From Bifidobacterium aesculapii (GTDB lineage Bacteria > Actinomycetota > Actinomycetes > Actinomycetales > Bifidobacteriaceae): DNA of 64,000 bases. The stretch covers positions 43,720 through 107,719 of the forward strand of contig NZ_BCFK01000023.1 in assembly GCF_001417815.1 (NCBI RefSeq), given 5' to 3'. The notes under the pieces were generated by a model that was not told the DNA's origin, did no database searches, and saw nothing but the letters and a program-made list of their open reading frames with translations. Shown here one piece after another: positions 9,094 to 18,442 of this stretch (position 1 is its first letter; every line of letters begins with the position of its first letter). The translations under genes were made by a program, and so were the position numbers.

Positions 9094-9378
9094 TCACTTG
9101 TTGGTGACGGCCTTCTTCAGCAGGGAGCCGGCGGAGATGCGCACGCCGTAGGTGGCGGGGATCTCGATGGTCTCGCCGGTGCGCGGGTTGCGGCCCGTGC
9201 GGGCGGCGCGCTTGACGCGCTCGGCGGAGAACAGGCCGGTCAGCTTCAGGCCTTCGCCGGACTGCATGGCCTCGACGAACACGTCCTGGAAGGCGTTGAC
9301 GGCGGCCTCGGCCTGCGCCTTGGTCAGGTTGGACTTCTGGGCGATCTTCGACACGAGATCAGACTTGTTGTATGCCAT
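9094..9378 (-). CDS. hup: HU-family DNA-binding protein
   Basis: Histone-like nucleoid protein, 94 aa, starting MAYNKSDLVSKIAQ. The family signature in the DNA-binding arm, GRNPRTGETIEIPA, is present at about residues 59-72, along with FxxVFxEAM helix residues. It lacks the long Lys/Ala-rich C-terminal tail of mycobacterial HupB. ATG at 9378 is preceded by AGAAGGATG. It is a single gene ending at the terminator shared with pafA. Confidence 0.96.
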   Translation of the reverse strand: MAYNKSDLVSKIAQKSNLTKAQAEAAVNAFQDVFVEAMQSGEGLKLTGLFSAERVKRAARTGRNPRTGETIEIPATYGVRISAGSLLKKAVTNK

Positions 9379-9652
9379 GAAAGCATCCTTCTTTGTCCGG
9401 GGACCGGCCGCTTGGCCGCCGGTCCGTGTATTTCATCAATGATGATAGCGCATGATGAGGCCAAATAGCGCATTTTCCAACGATTTCCCGTGTTATTGCA
9501 TGCATTGGCCGCGAGTGTCTCCACATTTTCATTACATATGTAGTGTGTGTATGGGCATGTGGGGGATTCTGCGCAGAAGCGCGTGAATTCCGCGGTATTC
9601 CAAGGTTTGCGGCGCCGGCACGGTCACAGCGTCGGTCACAGCGCCGCTCCGG

Positions 9653-12085
9653 TCAGATCATGTCGCGCCTGTCCAACCAACGCATCGCCAACGCGCCCAG
9701 CGGGATGCGCAGCCAGTAGAACAGCGCGCGGTACAGCAGCGTGGCCGACAGCGCGACGCCGGCGGGAACGCCTGCCGCGCCGAACGAGAACGTGAGCGCC
9801 GCCTCGACGCCGCCCAGGCCGCCGGGCGTGGGCACTGCGGAACCGACCGCATTGGCCACGAGGAAGATGAACAGCGTCTCCAGCGGATTGGTCATGTGCC
9901 CGAACGCGAGCAGCGCCGCCCAGAACTCCAGGCCGGTGCACACGTTGAGCAGCAGCATGCCGGCCACGCTGAAGGCCAGTTCCCGGGGATTGGTGAGCAC
10001 GTCGACCAGCTGGCGCGCATACGCCTTGGCCAACGGCAGCAGACGGTCGGTGACCAGATGACGCAACGGCGGAATCATCATGGCGACGGCCGCGGCCATG
10101 AGCACGATGCCGATGATGGTGATCAGCGTGTTCGTCGGGATCATGCCGCTCAGCGCGTCGCTGCCCGTGAACAGGCCGATGACGAGCAGCATGACGACGG
10201 TGCCGCCGTAGTAGACGGCCATCACGGCGCTCATGATGGCCGTGGCCGTGGTGTTGCGGTAGCCGGCCCTGCGCAGGAACTGCAGGTTGACGAAGGCGGG
10301 GCCCACGCCTGCCGGCATCGACACGACGGCGAAGCCCTGCGCCACCTGGGACATGAAGACGCCCAACGGCCTGCGCTTGTCGCGGTCGATGAATGCGCCG
10401 AGCTCGATGGAGGAGCCGACGATCGCCAGCACCTCGAACACCAGACATACGAGCGCCATCACCGGATTCGCGTTCCTCACCGCGGCGATCACCTCGTCCG
10501 GCTTGAGCTGGGTGAACACCACGGCGGCGGCGACCACGAGCAGCGCCACGCCCACGAACGAGCGGAAACTGAAACGCGACAACTTCACCGGCGCCATCGC
10601 CTCGGCCTCGTCCTGCGGCATCAGCGCGCGCAGACGTGCGCGCAGATCGTCCAGAAGATGCTTGTCCCAGCCCGCCATCGCGCGCGTGCGCATGGGAATG
10701 GCGACCTTCTGCACGAACGGCGCCAGGGACGTCATCACGTCCACGCCCCACACGTCGCAGCCGGTGGCGACGGCCCGTTCGGGCCCCACCGCCACGGCGA
10801 GCAGGACGAGCAGCTGCACATGGTCGAGGGCGACGTTCGGCGCGGTGCTCGCGTCGTCGCCGTTCTGCCATCCTGCGATGATCGGCGTGCCGGATTCGAG
10901 GCGTGCGATGGTGTCCGGGGTGATGCGCCGATGCGTGTAGCCGCGCCGGTTCGCCACCGACAGGAACCGCATGAGCGCGACCGTGTCGCGGTCTTCGAGC
11001 GTGTCGAGATTGCAGGAGACCATGATGTCGTCGCCCTGCAGCACGAGGATTGACGTCTCGCCGGTGTCGGCCACGCCGTAGACGCGCGGCGTGGGAAGAC
11101 CCGCGTTCTTGAGTCCGAGGATCATCGCCATATGATGCTGCGTCGCCTCGCGGGGTGAGCGGTCGCGGCGCATGGGCACGCCGGTGAACCGGATCCATTG
11201 CCACAGTTGGCGCAGGTACCCGGCCGTGCGCACCTGGCTGTCCAGCGCGGAGACGACGAAATGCCGCCCCTGGTCGTCCTCGGCGTCGTACAGGCGCGAT
11301 CCCTCGACCAGATCGTCGTCGAGCGTGGCGTTCAACGAACCGTGCGACGGTTCGACGTCGAGGCGACGGCTCAGCGAGGTGATCGTCAGGCCGATGCCCG
11401 CGAGCGCCTGCACGAGCTCGGCGCCCCACGCGCCCTGGTTCTTCGTGCCGATCGCATACCGCATGAGCATGCCGACGAGGCGCCCGGCGGCGAACGAGAC
11501 GATCACGCCGGACACGGAGTTCACGGACAATGCGATGAGCAGTGCCGCCACGACGTAGAGGATGTTCCACCCCCATTTGACGGCGGAACGCGTGCGGCGC
11601 GGGCCGGCGACCGTGAGCAACGCCGCCGCGCCCGCATAGAAGTCGGGGAGCAGTCGCGCGCCGAACGTCGTGCTCGCCGAGCTCAACGCGGACACCATCG
11701 TGATGTCGTCGATGCCGGAGACGGCCAACGAGATGCCCCACGCCGCCGCCATGCCGCCGAACATGGCGACGACGGCCAGCGTGGCCTGCATCCACTCGCG
11801 TCCGATCAGCAGCTGCGCGATCGCCATCATGACGATGAGCACGATCGCGAGCTGCTGCAGCATCGTGGTCGGCAGGTCGACCATCCAGTTCAGCGCCTGT
11901 CCGGCGGTGTGCGCGTCCGATTCGACGCCGGTGACGAATCCGTTCAGATACGTCGCGGACAGCATCGTCACGACGGCGAGCAGCACCGCGGCGGCGGCAT
12001 GGAGCAGGTCGCCGAAATCGTGGATGCGTTTCGGTGGCACGTCGTCGATGCGCGGCGACGACGTGCCGTTGGTTGTCTGCGGCAA
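9653..12085 (-). CDS. Large membrane protein with C-terminal LPG-synthase/UPF0104-type flippase domain
   Basis: 810-residue integral membrane protein. An N-terminal block of several helices (about 25-190) is followed by a soluble centre (about 240-490), then a seven- to eight-helix C-terminal block (about 510-790) of the lysylphosphatidylglycerol-synthase TM/UPF0104 type. The soluble part contains GLKNAGLPTPRVYG and HRRITPDTI, faintly like a kinase/phosphotransferase fold with H-x-D-N replaced. A role in lipid or lipid-linked precursor translocation is inferred from the C-terminal family. The start is TTG at 12085, preceded by GAGGAG at good spacing, 21 nt after the purB stop, so it is probably in the purB transcript. 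Confidence 0.75.
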   Translation of the reverse strand: MPQTTNGTSSPRIDDVPPKRIHDFGDLLHAAAAVLLAVVTMLSATYLNGFVTGVESDAHTAGQALNWMVDLPTTMLQQLAIVLIVMMAIAQLLIGREWMQATLAVVAMFGGMAAAWGISLAVSGIDDITMVSALSSASTTFGARLLPDFYAGAAALLTVAGPRRTRSAVKWGWNILYVVAALLIALSVNSVSGVIVSFAAGRLVGMLMRYAIGTKNQGAWGAELVQALAGIGLTITSLSRRLDVEPSHGSLNATLDDDLVEGSRLYDAEDDQGRHFVVSALDSQVRTAGYLRQLWQWIRFTGVPMRRDRSPREATQHHMAMILGLKNAGLPTPRVYGVADTGETSILVLQGDDIMVSCNLDTLEDRDTVALMRFLSVANRRGYTHRRITPDTIARLESGTPIIAGWQNGDDASTAPNVALDHVQLLVLLAVAVGPERAVATGCDVWGVDVMTSLAPFVQKVAIPMRTRAMAGWDKHLLDDLRARLRALMPQDEAEAMAPVKLSRFSFRSFVGVALLVVAAAVVFTQLKPDEVIAAVRNANPVMALVCLVFEVLAIVGSSIELGAFIDRDKRRPLGVFMSQVAQGFAVVSMPAGVGPAFVNLQFLRRAGYRNTTATAIMSAVMAVYYGGTVVMLLVIGLFTGSDALSGMIPTNTLITIIGIVLMAAAVAMMIPPLRHLVTDRLLPLAKAYARQLVDVLTNPRELAFSVAGMLLLNVCTGLEFWAALLAFGHMTNPLETLFIFLVANAVGSAVPTPGGLGGVEAALTFSFGAAGVPAGVALSATLLYRALFYWLRIPLGALAMRWLDRRDMI

Positions 12086-12106
12086 GATCCGGCTCCTCGC
12101 GCGGCC

Positions 12107-13543
12107 TCAGCGGTCGAAGTCGACGAGCTTCGACGCCGCGCCCGTGTAGGTGGCGGGGGTGAGAGCCTTGAGGCGCGCGGCGGTTTCGGGGTCGAAGGAT
12201 TGCTGGTCGATGAACGCCTCGACCTGCGCCTTGTCGATCGTGTGGCCGCGCATGAGCTCCTTGACCTTCTCGTACGGCTTGTCCATGCCGGGCAGACCCT
12301 TGAGCTCGCAGGCGCGCATGGCCGTCTGGATGGGCTCGCCGAGCACCTCCCAGTTGGTGTCGAGCTCATGCGCGATCACATGCTCGTTCGGGTGGATGGA
12401 CTTGAGACCGCCCATCAGGTTGTACAGGGCGAGCTGCGAGTAGCCGAGCGCGGAGCCGATGTTGCGCTGCGTGGTCGAATCGGTCAGATCGCGCTGCCAG
12501 CGGGATTCCACCAGCGTGGCGGACAGCGTGTCCAGCAGCGAGCAGGACAGTTCGAAGTTGGCCTCCGCGTTCTCGAAGCGGATCGGGTTCACCTTGTGCG
12601 GCATCGTGGAGGAGCCGGTCGCCCCCTTGACGGGCACCTGCGCGAACACGCCGCGCGAGATGTACATCCACACGTCCACGCACAGGTTGTGCATGATGCG
12701 GTTCGCGTGGGAGATGGTCGAGTAGAGCTCGGCCTGCCAGTCGTGGGATTCGATCTGGGTGGTCAGCGGGTTCCAGGTCAGGCCCATGCGGTTGGCGACG
12801 AACTCGCGCGATACGGCGATCCAATCGACGTCGGGGCAGGCGGCCAGATGCGCGCCGAACGTGCCGGTCGCGCCGTTGATCTTGCCGAGGTACTCCTGGT
12901 TTTCGATGTGCTTCAGCTGGCGGTTCAGACGGTACACGTAGACGGCGAGCTCCTTGCCGAGCGTGGTCGGCGTGGCCGGCTGGCCGTGCGTGAGGGAGAG
13001 CAGCGGCATGTCGCGGAACTCGTCGGCCTTGGCGGCGAGATGGTCGATGATCTCCTTGAACGCCGGGGTCCACACGCTTTCGACGGCGTTCTTCACGCAG
13101 CGGGCGATCGACAGGTTGTTGATGTCCTCGGAGGTGCAGGCGAAGTGCACGAGCGTCTTGAGCGCGTCGTTGATGTGCGTCAGCTCGGCCGGAGCCTTGT
13201 CGATCTGGTCGTCGATGTAGTATTCCACGGCCTTCACGTCGTGGTGGGTGACGGCCTCGTGCGCGGCGTGCTGTTTGATGCCTTCGGCGCCGAAATCCTC
13301 GGGGATGGCGCGCAGGAACGCCTGCTCGGCCTCGGTGAACGGCTCGACGCCGTCGATGACGGGCTTGTTGCCGTTGCCGTCGAAGCCGTTGGCCAGGAGG
13401 ATCATCCATTCGACCTCGACGCGCATGCGCTCGCGGTTCAGGGCCGGTTCGCTCAGGTATTCGACGAGCGGGGCGGTGGCGTTGTGGTAGCGGCCATCGA
13501 GCGGGGTCAATGCGATTGCGGGGGAAATATCGGTAAGCTTCAT
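12107..13543 (-). CDS. purB: Adenylosuccinate lyase
   Basis: Fumarase/aspartase-superfamily enzyme acting twice in purine synthesis (SAICAR to AICAR, adenylosuccinate to AMP). The signature loop GSSTMPHKVNPIRFE is clear, as are TSEDINN and THGQPATPTT with the catalytic His. Length 478 aa, starting MKLTDISPAIALTPLDGRY, which is the PurB N-terminus of the E. coli-type subfamily. ATG at 13543. It is the first gene of a two-gene unit with the membrane protein downstream. The purine genes elsewhere in the window complete much of the same pathway. Confidence 0.96.
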   Translation of the reverse strand: MKLTDISPAIALTPLDGRYHNATAPLVEYLSEPALNRERMRVEVEWMILLANGFDGNGNKPVIDGVEPFTEAEQAFLRAIPEDFGAEGIKQHAAHEAVTHHDVKAVEYYIDDQIDKAPAELTHINDALKTLVHFACTSEDINNLSIARCVKNAVESVWTPAFKEIIDHLAAKADEFRDMPLLSLTHGQPATPTTLGKELAVYVYRLNRQLKHIENQEYLGKINGATGTFGAHLAACPDVDWIAVSREFVANRMGLTWNPLTTQIESHDWQAELYSTISHANRIMHNLCVDVWMYISRGVFAQVPVKGATGSSTMPHKVNPIRFENAEANFELSCSLLDTLSATLVESRWQRDLTDSTTQRNIGSALGYSQLALYNLMGGLKSIHPNEHVIAHELDTNWEVLGEPIQTAMRACELKGLPGMDKPYEKVKELMRGHTIDKAQVEAFIDQQSFDPETAARLKALTPATYTGAASKLVDFDR

Positions 13544-13601
13544 AACTCTTTAGGGTACTTCCAGCCGTGAACCGTGCCGTGTCCGTCATGCGCTTTGACG
13601 G

Positions 13602-13637
13602 CGGACGCCCGTCGGAGGGTATTCCGACGGGCGTCCG
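13602..13637. terminator. Hairpin terminator upstream of purB
   Basis: 15-bp perfect stem (13602-13616 with 13623-13637), loop GGGTAT, positioned after the 70-aa gene transcribed leftward. Confidence 0.7.
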
Positions 13638-13660
13638 ATGGGGTGGGCAAACGCGGGAGG

Positions 13661-13873
13661 TCAGATGCCGAACTCCTTCTCCGCCTGCGTCCTGACGGAG
13701 TCGCCGACCAATTCGGCCGTGTCCGACTTGGCCTGTTCGATGCGGCCGAAGAACGCGTCCGCCTCCTCGTAGGTCAGCGGGTGGCCCGCCTCCTTGGCGA
13801 TGGCCATGACCTCGTCGATGGTCTGCGCCGCCGCGAGCTTCTCGTCCAGTTCCTGTTCGCTGATGCCGGTCAT
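13661..13873 (-). CDS. Small Nif11-like protein
   Basis: 70-residue acidic protein starting MTGISEQELDEKL with a good AAAGGAG ribosome site. Residues about 10-42 (KLAAAQTIDEVMAIAKEAG then HPLTYEEADAFF) match the pattern of Nif11/NHLP leader domains, which normally precede RiPP core peptides. The C-terminus (SDTAELVGDSVRTQ region) contains no Cys and no obvious core peptide, and no RiPP-modifying enzyme is in the neighbourhood. It may be a free-standing helical regulator or a decayed leader. Single gene ending at a terminator. Family call is by eye. Confidence 0.6.
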   Translation of the reverse strand: MTGISEQELDEKLAAAQTIDEVMAIAKEAGHPLTYEEADAFFGRIEQAKSDTAELVGDSVRTQAEKEFGI

Positions 13874-14069
13874 GATCGGCTCCTTTCCGTCACGGCGCGG
13901 CCCCCGCGTACGCCTCCATCGGCGTCGGCGGGCGGTCCGGCCGCTTCGGGAACCCCGCCTTCGGGATTCCTTGGCTGATTACAGTTCTAGTCGTTCGCGC
14001 CGCCGCCTGCCAGCGGTCCGCCGGCGTTTCTCACGGTTCTCGTGCTAAGCCCAAAGGGGAGGATTCGTT

Positions 14070-14453
14070 ATGGATGACGATGAGCTGCGGTGGATATCCG
14101 GGACGTTGGAACGGTTGTCGCGTTCCGCGTTCCGCGCGAAGTTCGTTCTGACGGACAAGGACCGCGCCTATGCGCGCGCCAAGGGCAAGGAGACGATTGA
14201 CCGGCACGCGCGTGAGATGCTTCGCGCCCGCGTCGGCGACGCCGTGCCGAAGAACGACGGCCGCCAGACCCCGTGGCGCGGGCACCCCGTGTTCACCGCC
14301 CAGCACGCCACCGCCACCTGCTGCCGCGGTTGCATCGAGAAATGGCATCATATTCCCAAAGGCCGCGCCCTGACCGACGTCGAGGTGAACCGTCTCGCCG
14401 ACCTCGTCATGGCCTGGATCGAACGCGACCTTACGAACCATCCGGCGTGCTGA
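14070..14453 (+). CDS. DUF4186 family protein
   Basis: 127-residue soluble protein of unknown function matching the DUF4186 pattern: SRSAFRAKFVL, KGKETIDRHA, PWRGHPVFTAQHATATCC and RGCIEKWHHIPKGR. The Cys-Cys-x-x-Cys with flanking His residues suggests a metal site. ATG 14070 is preceded by AAGGGGAGG. It stands alone between the small Nif11-like gene and tRNA-Arg, with a palindromic repeat starting directly after it. Confidence 0.85.
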   Translation: MDDDELRWISGTLERLSRSAFRAKFVLTDKDRAYARAKGKETIDRHAREMLRARVGDAVPKNDGRQTPWRGHPVFTAQHATATCCRGCIEKWHHIPKGRALTDVEVNRLADLVMAWIERDLTNHPAC

Positions 14454-14460
14454 TGTCCTC

Positions 14461-14510
14461 CGCGCGATTGTCGTGCGCTGAGGACCCGTTCCCGCACGAA
14501 AATCGTGCAG
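14461..14510. repeat. Palindromic repeat, CGCGATTTTCGTGCGC family, member 1
   Basis: Left arm CGCGCGATTGTCGTGCGC (14461-14478) and right arm CGCACGAAAATCGTGCAG (14493-14510) are imperfect inverted copies of one another. Related arms occur at 18306, 53201 and at the window end (63988). Intergenic in all cases. Confidence 0.65.
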
Positions 14511-14518
14511 ATATAGGG

Positions 14519-14551
14519 AATCCCTTGGAACCGCAACGATTCCAAGGGATT
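14519..14551. terminator. Inverted repeat beside tRNA-Arg, possible terminator
   Basis: 12-bp perfect stem AATCCCTTGGAA/TTCCAAGGGATT (14519-14530, 14540-14551) immediately 3' of the leftward tRNA gene. There is no T-run, so terminator activity is inferred from position. Confidence 0.5.
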
Positions 14552-14557
14552 CCGTGG

Positions 14558-14631
14558 TGACCCCGGCCGGGCTCGAACCGGCGACCTACAGATTAGAAGT
14601 CAGTTGCTCTATCCAGCTGAGCTACGGGGCC
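14558..14631 (-). tRNA. tRNA-Arg (anticodon TCT)
   Basis: Reads on the minus strand from GGCCCCG with pairing 3' acceptor CGGGGTC, D-arm GCTC/GAGC, anticodon loop CTTCTAA, and T-arm with GTTCGAGCC. CCA is not encoded. One T-T mismatch sits in the middle of the anticodon stem. Confidence 0.93.
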
Positions 14632-14826
14632 AAACCTGACACAGTGTAATCGCAGGGGTGTAAAACCGCCACAAGCCGGCGGCATCCGCGCGCTGCCGCC
14701 GCCCATCAGGGGACACCCTTAGGGGGTGCGCGCCGATGTCTGCGGTTATAGACTGAGCTGGACACGTGCTGAACGTCGCATGAATCGCGGCACGTCCGCC
14801 ACCGGCGGCGAACGGAGGGAGACGGC

Positions 14827-15558
14827 ATGCCCATGGAACGGCCCATCATCGAAGTGCGTCATCTGCGCAAGGAGTATCCGGCGGCGGACGAGACCGTCGT
14901 CGCGCTCGACGGCATCGACCTGGCCATTCCGCGCGGCCAGATCTGCTGCGTCTACGGCGAATCCGGCTCCGGCAAATCCACCCTGCTCAACCAGCTCGCC
15001 GGCATGGAGAAACCCACGCGCGGCGGCGTGCGCATCGGCGGCACCGTCATCTCGCGTCTCGACGAGCGCGAACTCGCCGCGTTCCGCCAACGTCATCTCG
15101 GATTCGTGTTCCAGTCGTACAACCTGCTGCCCAACCTCACCGCCGTCGAGAACGTGGCGATGCCGCTCATGTTCCGCGGCGTGCCGAAGACGCAGCGCGA
15201 GAAGGCCGCGCGCGGCATGCTCAGACGCGTCGGCCTCGGCAAGCGGCTGAACCATTACCCGACGCAGATGTCCGGCGGCCAGCAGCAGCGCGTCGGCATC
15301 GCCCGCGCGTTCGTCGCCAGACCCCAGGTCGTGTTCGCCGACGAGCCGACCGGCAATCTCGATTCCAAAACCAAGATCGACGTGATGGAGATGATCGTCT
15401 CCTTCGCGCGTGCCCTCGACCAGACCATCGTGCTCGTCACGCATGACGACAACATGGCCGCGTATGCAGACCGCGTCGTCACCCTGCTCGACGGGCGCAT
15501 CATCGACGACCGCCCCGTCGCGGCCGTCCCCGCATCGACCCAAGGAGCCTCGCGATGA
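14827..15558 (+). CDS. ABC transporter ATPase, MacB/LolD type
   Basis: 243-residue ATP-binding subunit. Walker A GESGSGKS at 44-51, Q-loop in FVFQSYNLLPNLT, signature SGGQQQR at 149-155, Walker B VVFADEPT at 168-175, and H-loop VTHDD. The LLPNLTAxENVAMPLMFRG segment is typical of the MacB/LolD/FtsE group that powers mechanotransmission permeases. ATG 14827 follows GGAGGGAGACGGC. The stop overlaps the next start (ATGA at 15555), so the three genes to 18289 form one operon. Confidence 0.93.
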   Translation: MPMERPIIEVRHLRKEYPAADETVVALDGIDLAIPRGQICCVYGESGSGKSTLLNQLAGMEKPTRGGVRIGGTVISRLDERELAAFRQRHLGFVFQSYNLLPNLTAVENVAMPLMFRGVPKTQREKAARGMLRRVGLGKRLNHYPTQMSGGQQQRVGIARAFVARPQVVFADEPTGNLDSKTKIDVMEMIVSFARALDQTIVLVTHDDNMAAYADRVVTLLDGRIIDDRPVAAVPASTQGASR

Positions 15559-16778
15559 CCATTCCCGCTTCCCGCACCAGCAGCCGCGCCCGTACCTGTG
15601 CCCGCACGCGCACCAGCCCGGCGTCCGCGTTGTTCGCGGCGCTCGTCGCGCTGTTCTCCGCATTTGCGCTGGTTTGCGGTCTCGCCGCCGCGCCCGCCGC
15701 CCGCGCGGACGACGGCGCCTCCGCCGACACCGCGGGTGCCGCGGCCCCCACGCCGGTCGCCGGACCGGTACCGAACATCATCATCACGAACTTCACGTAC
15801 GGCGACGGTTCGGTGCCGGTCGGCGGCGATTTCACGCTTGGTTTCACGTTCCAGAACATGGGGCGCGTCTCGGTGAGCAACATGGTCGTCACCGTGGACG
15901 GCGGCGAGAACTTCGCGATCGCCGGCGGCACGAACACGTTCTACTTCGACGTGCTGTACGCCGGCTATTCGCTCACGCAGAGCGTGCCGATGCAGGCGAT
16001 GCAGACGGCCAAGAGCGGCGCGCAGCCGGTGCGGGTGAGCTTCAAATACGAGTATGTGGACAATGACGCGCGTTCGTCGAACACGTCGGACATCACCGTC
16101 TCCGTGCCCGTCTCCCAGCCGGACCGCTTCCAGCTCAACGATCCGGTCGTGCCTGAGGATGCGACCGTCGACACCGAGACGACGATCACGATGGACTACG
16201 TGAACAAAGGCAAGGGCGACATCGCGAACGTCGAGGCGTCGATCGAGGGCGACGGCATCGAGACCACGGTCAAGACGCAGTACGTCGGCAATGTCGCGTC
16301 CGGCGCGAACGGTTCGATCGGGTTCGCGTTCACGCCGACCACGCCGGGAGAGATCGCGGCGAAACTGCACGTCAACTATGAGGATTCCGACGGCAAGGCG
16401 CAGTCGAAGGAGTTTCCGGTGACCGTCAACGTGGCCGAGCCCGCGCCGATGCCCGATGACGCCGCCATGACGGTCGACGAGGCGCAGCCGTCCACGCCGT
16501 GGTGGGTGTGGGCGCTGGCCGCGCTCGGCGTGGTCAGCGTCATCGTCGTGGTCGTGGTGGTCGTGCGCCGCCGGCGGAAGAAGGCGAAGGCGAAGGCCGC
16601 CGCCGCGGACGATGAGGATTGGGACGATTGGGGCAAGGACGTCGCGGCGCAGGCCGACGTCGCGTCGGCGCCGGTTCCGGCCGACGCCGCGGCCACGCAG
16701 GTGATCGCGGACCTTCCGGCCGCGCCCGGAGCCGACGGCGAGAAGAAGGCGCACGCGCGCGGCGGGGAACGCTCATGA
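15555..16778 (+). CDS. Secreted membrane-anchored protein with CARDB-like repeats
   Basis: 407-residue protein: long Arg-rich signal sequence to about residue 51, two Ig-like CARDB/NEW3-type beta domains (roughly 70-190 and 195-300, with FTLGFTFQNMGRVSVSNM and TITMDYVNKGKGDIANVEASI), a transmembrane helix WWVWALAALGVVSVIVVVVVV at about 315-337, then a short basic and acidic cytoplasmic tail with WDDWGKD. It overlaps the ATPase and the permease by 4 nt each (ATGA). Sitting between the ATPase and a MacB-like permease, it is likely the extracytoplasmic partner, comparable to the adaptor of MacAB modules in Gram-positives. Exact role unknown. Confidence 0.8.
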   Translation: MTIPASRTSSRARTCARTRTSPASALFAALVALFSAFALVCGLAAAPAARADDGASADTAGAAAPTPVAGPVPNIIITNFTYGDGSVPVGGDFTLGFTFQNMGRVSVSNMVVTVDGGENFAIAGGTNTFYFDVLYAGYSLTQSVPMQAMQTAKSGAQPVRVSFKYEYVDNDARSSNTSDITVSVPVSQPDRFQLNDPVVPEDATVDTETTITMDYVNKGKGDIANVEASIEGDGIETTVKTQYVGNVASGANGSIGFAFTPTTPGEIAAKLHVNYEDSDGKAQSKEFPVTVNVAEPAPMPDDAAMTVDEAQPSTPWWVWALAALGVVSVIVVVVVVVRRRRKKAKAKAAAADDEDWDDWGKDVAAQADVASAPVPADAAATQVIADLPAAPGADGEKKAHARGGERS

Positions 16779-18289
16779 GGTTCGCGGACATCCTGCGCCT
16801 GTGCATGCAGAACCTGTCCAGACGCAAATCACGCACCGTACTCACCGTGTTGGGAGTGATCGTCGGCTGCTGCTCGATCGTCATCATGGTGTCGCTCGGC
16901 GCGGGCCTGACCGAGCAGAACAAGGCGATGCTCAAGCAGATGGGCGACCTGACCCTCATCAACGTGTATTCGCAGGGCAGCGCGGGCAACGCCATGATGG
17001 GCGGCGGCTCCGGTTCGGGGTCCGAGTCCGGCGAGGGGGCGAAGCTCGACGATGCGGCGGTCGACTCCATGAAGCAGATTCCCGGCGTCGTCGGCGCGAG
17101 CCCGCAGATGCCGTTGAACTATGCTGTGCGCATGAGCGTCGACAACGGCCGCTACTACACCGACTACGGCATCATCGAGGCGGTGGACATGACGCAGCTC
17201 AGCAACATGGGGTACGAGATCCTTCAGGGGGAGAAGCCGACGAAACCGGGCGAGGTGCTCGCCGGCCAGTACTTCGCCTACCAGTTCATGGACAAATACC
17301 GTCCCGAAGGCAGCAACTACCGTCAGCAGCCGTTCGACATGGGCGACGGTACGGTCATGCAGTGCGATGCCTCCGGCAATTGCGAAGCGGTGCCGGCCGA
17401 TCAGGTCGAGGGCGCGTTCTTCGACCAGTTGGGGGCCGAGGTCACGGTGAGCATCGACACGGGCGACGGCACGGCGTCGGCATCCGGCGTATCCGGCGGC
17501 TCATCCGGCGCGTCCGTCGCCGGCGCGACGGGCTCGCCCGACACCGGCTCCTCCGGCACGCCCGCCGCGAACACGCTCGAACTCAAGGTGACCGGCACGC
17601 TCAAGGAGGATTACCCCAAGGGCTCGTCCACGTCCAGCGGACTGCTCATGGACCTGAACCAGCTCAAGGAGTTCATCGCGAAGGCCGATAGGAGCGCGAA
17701 GAAAACCACCACCTACGATACGGCGCTCGTCAAGGTCGCCGACATCTCCCAGGTCGCCGATGTCGAACAGCAAATCCGCGACATGGGCTTCGGCACGAAC
17801 TCCAGCGAACAGACGCGCAAGAGCCTGGAGGAGCAGTCGCGCATCATCCAACTGGTGCTCGGCGGCATCGGCGCGGTCTCGTTGCTCGTCGCCGCGATCG
17901 GCATCACGAACACGATGGTCATGTCCGTCACCGAGCGCACGCGCGAGATCGGCATCATGAAGGCGCTCGGCTGCTACGTGCGCGACATCCGCATCATGTT
18001 CCTCGGCGAGGCGGGCTTCATCGGCCTGCTCGGCGGCGTGATCGGCTGTCTGATCAGCGCGCTCGTCTCGTTGGGCATCAACCTGCTCGCGTTGGGCGGC
18101 GTGAGCGGCACGAACATATGGCATGCGATCGTCGGCGGCGAGGACGTGAGCCGCGTCTCCGTGATCCCATGGTGGCTGTACCTGTTCGCGATAGCGTTCT
18201 CCACCGCGATCGGCGTCATCTCCGGCTTCCAGCCGGCGAACAAGGCGGTGAGGATTCCCGCGCTCGACGCGATCCGCAACGCGCAGTAG
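16775..18289 (+). CDS. ABC transporter permease, MacB/FtsX type
   Basis: 504-residue permease with the MacB architecture: N-terminal helix RTVLTVLGVIVGCCSIVIMVSLGAG, a large extracytoplasmic MacB_PCD domain (about 45-345) containing a Ser/Gly/Ala-rich insertion around 225-270, and three C-terminal helices (about 355-380, 408-442, 465-488) of the FtsX domain. The VTERTREIGIMKALG motif before the second core helix is diagnostic. ATG overlaps the preceding stop. Likely works with the ATPase at 14827 in export or envelope signalling; the substrate is unknown. No two-component system of the bacitracin-resistance type lies next to it. Confidence 0.9.
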   Translation: MRFADILRLCMQNLSRRKSRTVLTVLGVIVGCCSIVIMVSLGAGLTEQNKAMLKQMGDLTLINVYSQGSAGNAMMGGGSGSGSESGEGAKLDDAAVDSMKQIPGVVGASPQMPLNYAVRMSVDNGRYYTDYGIIEAVDMTQLSNMGYEILQGEKPTKPGEVLAGQYFAYQFMDKYRPEGSNYRQQPFDMGDGTVMQCDASGNCEAVPADQVEGAFFDQLGAEVTVSIDTGDGTASASGVSGGSSGASVAGATGSPDTGSSGTPAANTLELKVTGTLKEDYPKGSSTSSGLLMDLNQLKEFIAKADRSAKKTTTYDTALVKVADISQVADVEQQIRDMGFGTNSSEQTRKSLEEQSRIIQLVLGGIGAVSLLVAAIGITNTMVMSVTERTREIGIMKALGCYVRDIRIMFLGEAGFIGLLGGVIGCLISALVSLGINLLALGGVSGTNIWHAIVGGEDVSRVSVIPWWLYLFAIAFSTAIGVISGFQPANKAVRIPALDAIRNAQ

Positions 18290-18297
18290 CGCCGGTA

Positions 18298-18371
18298 CCT
18301 CTCCATCCGCGCGATTTTCGTGCGCTTGGACGCCTCGTTGCGCAACATAATCGCGCGGAACGATGGGGAGG
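18298..18371. repeat. Palindromic repeat, CGCGATTTTCGTGCGC family, member 2
   Basis: CCTCTCCATC plus CGCGCGATTTTCGTGCGC on the left, and GCGCAACATAATCGCGCG followed by a GATGGGGAGG end on the right, form an imperfect inverted repeat. Fills the gap between the converging permease and Dxs-like genes and may also stop transcription. Confidence 0.65.
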
Positions 18372-18442
18372 TGATTTCGGCGGCTCCGGCATCGGGCTCG
18401 TCGCGCCTTGCACGCCGAGCGTCACTCGTCCGGCGTCACGCG

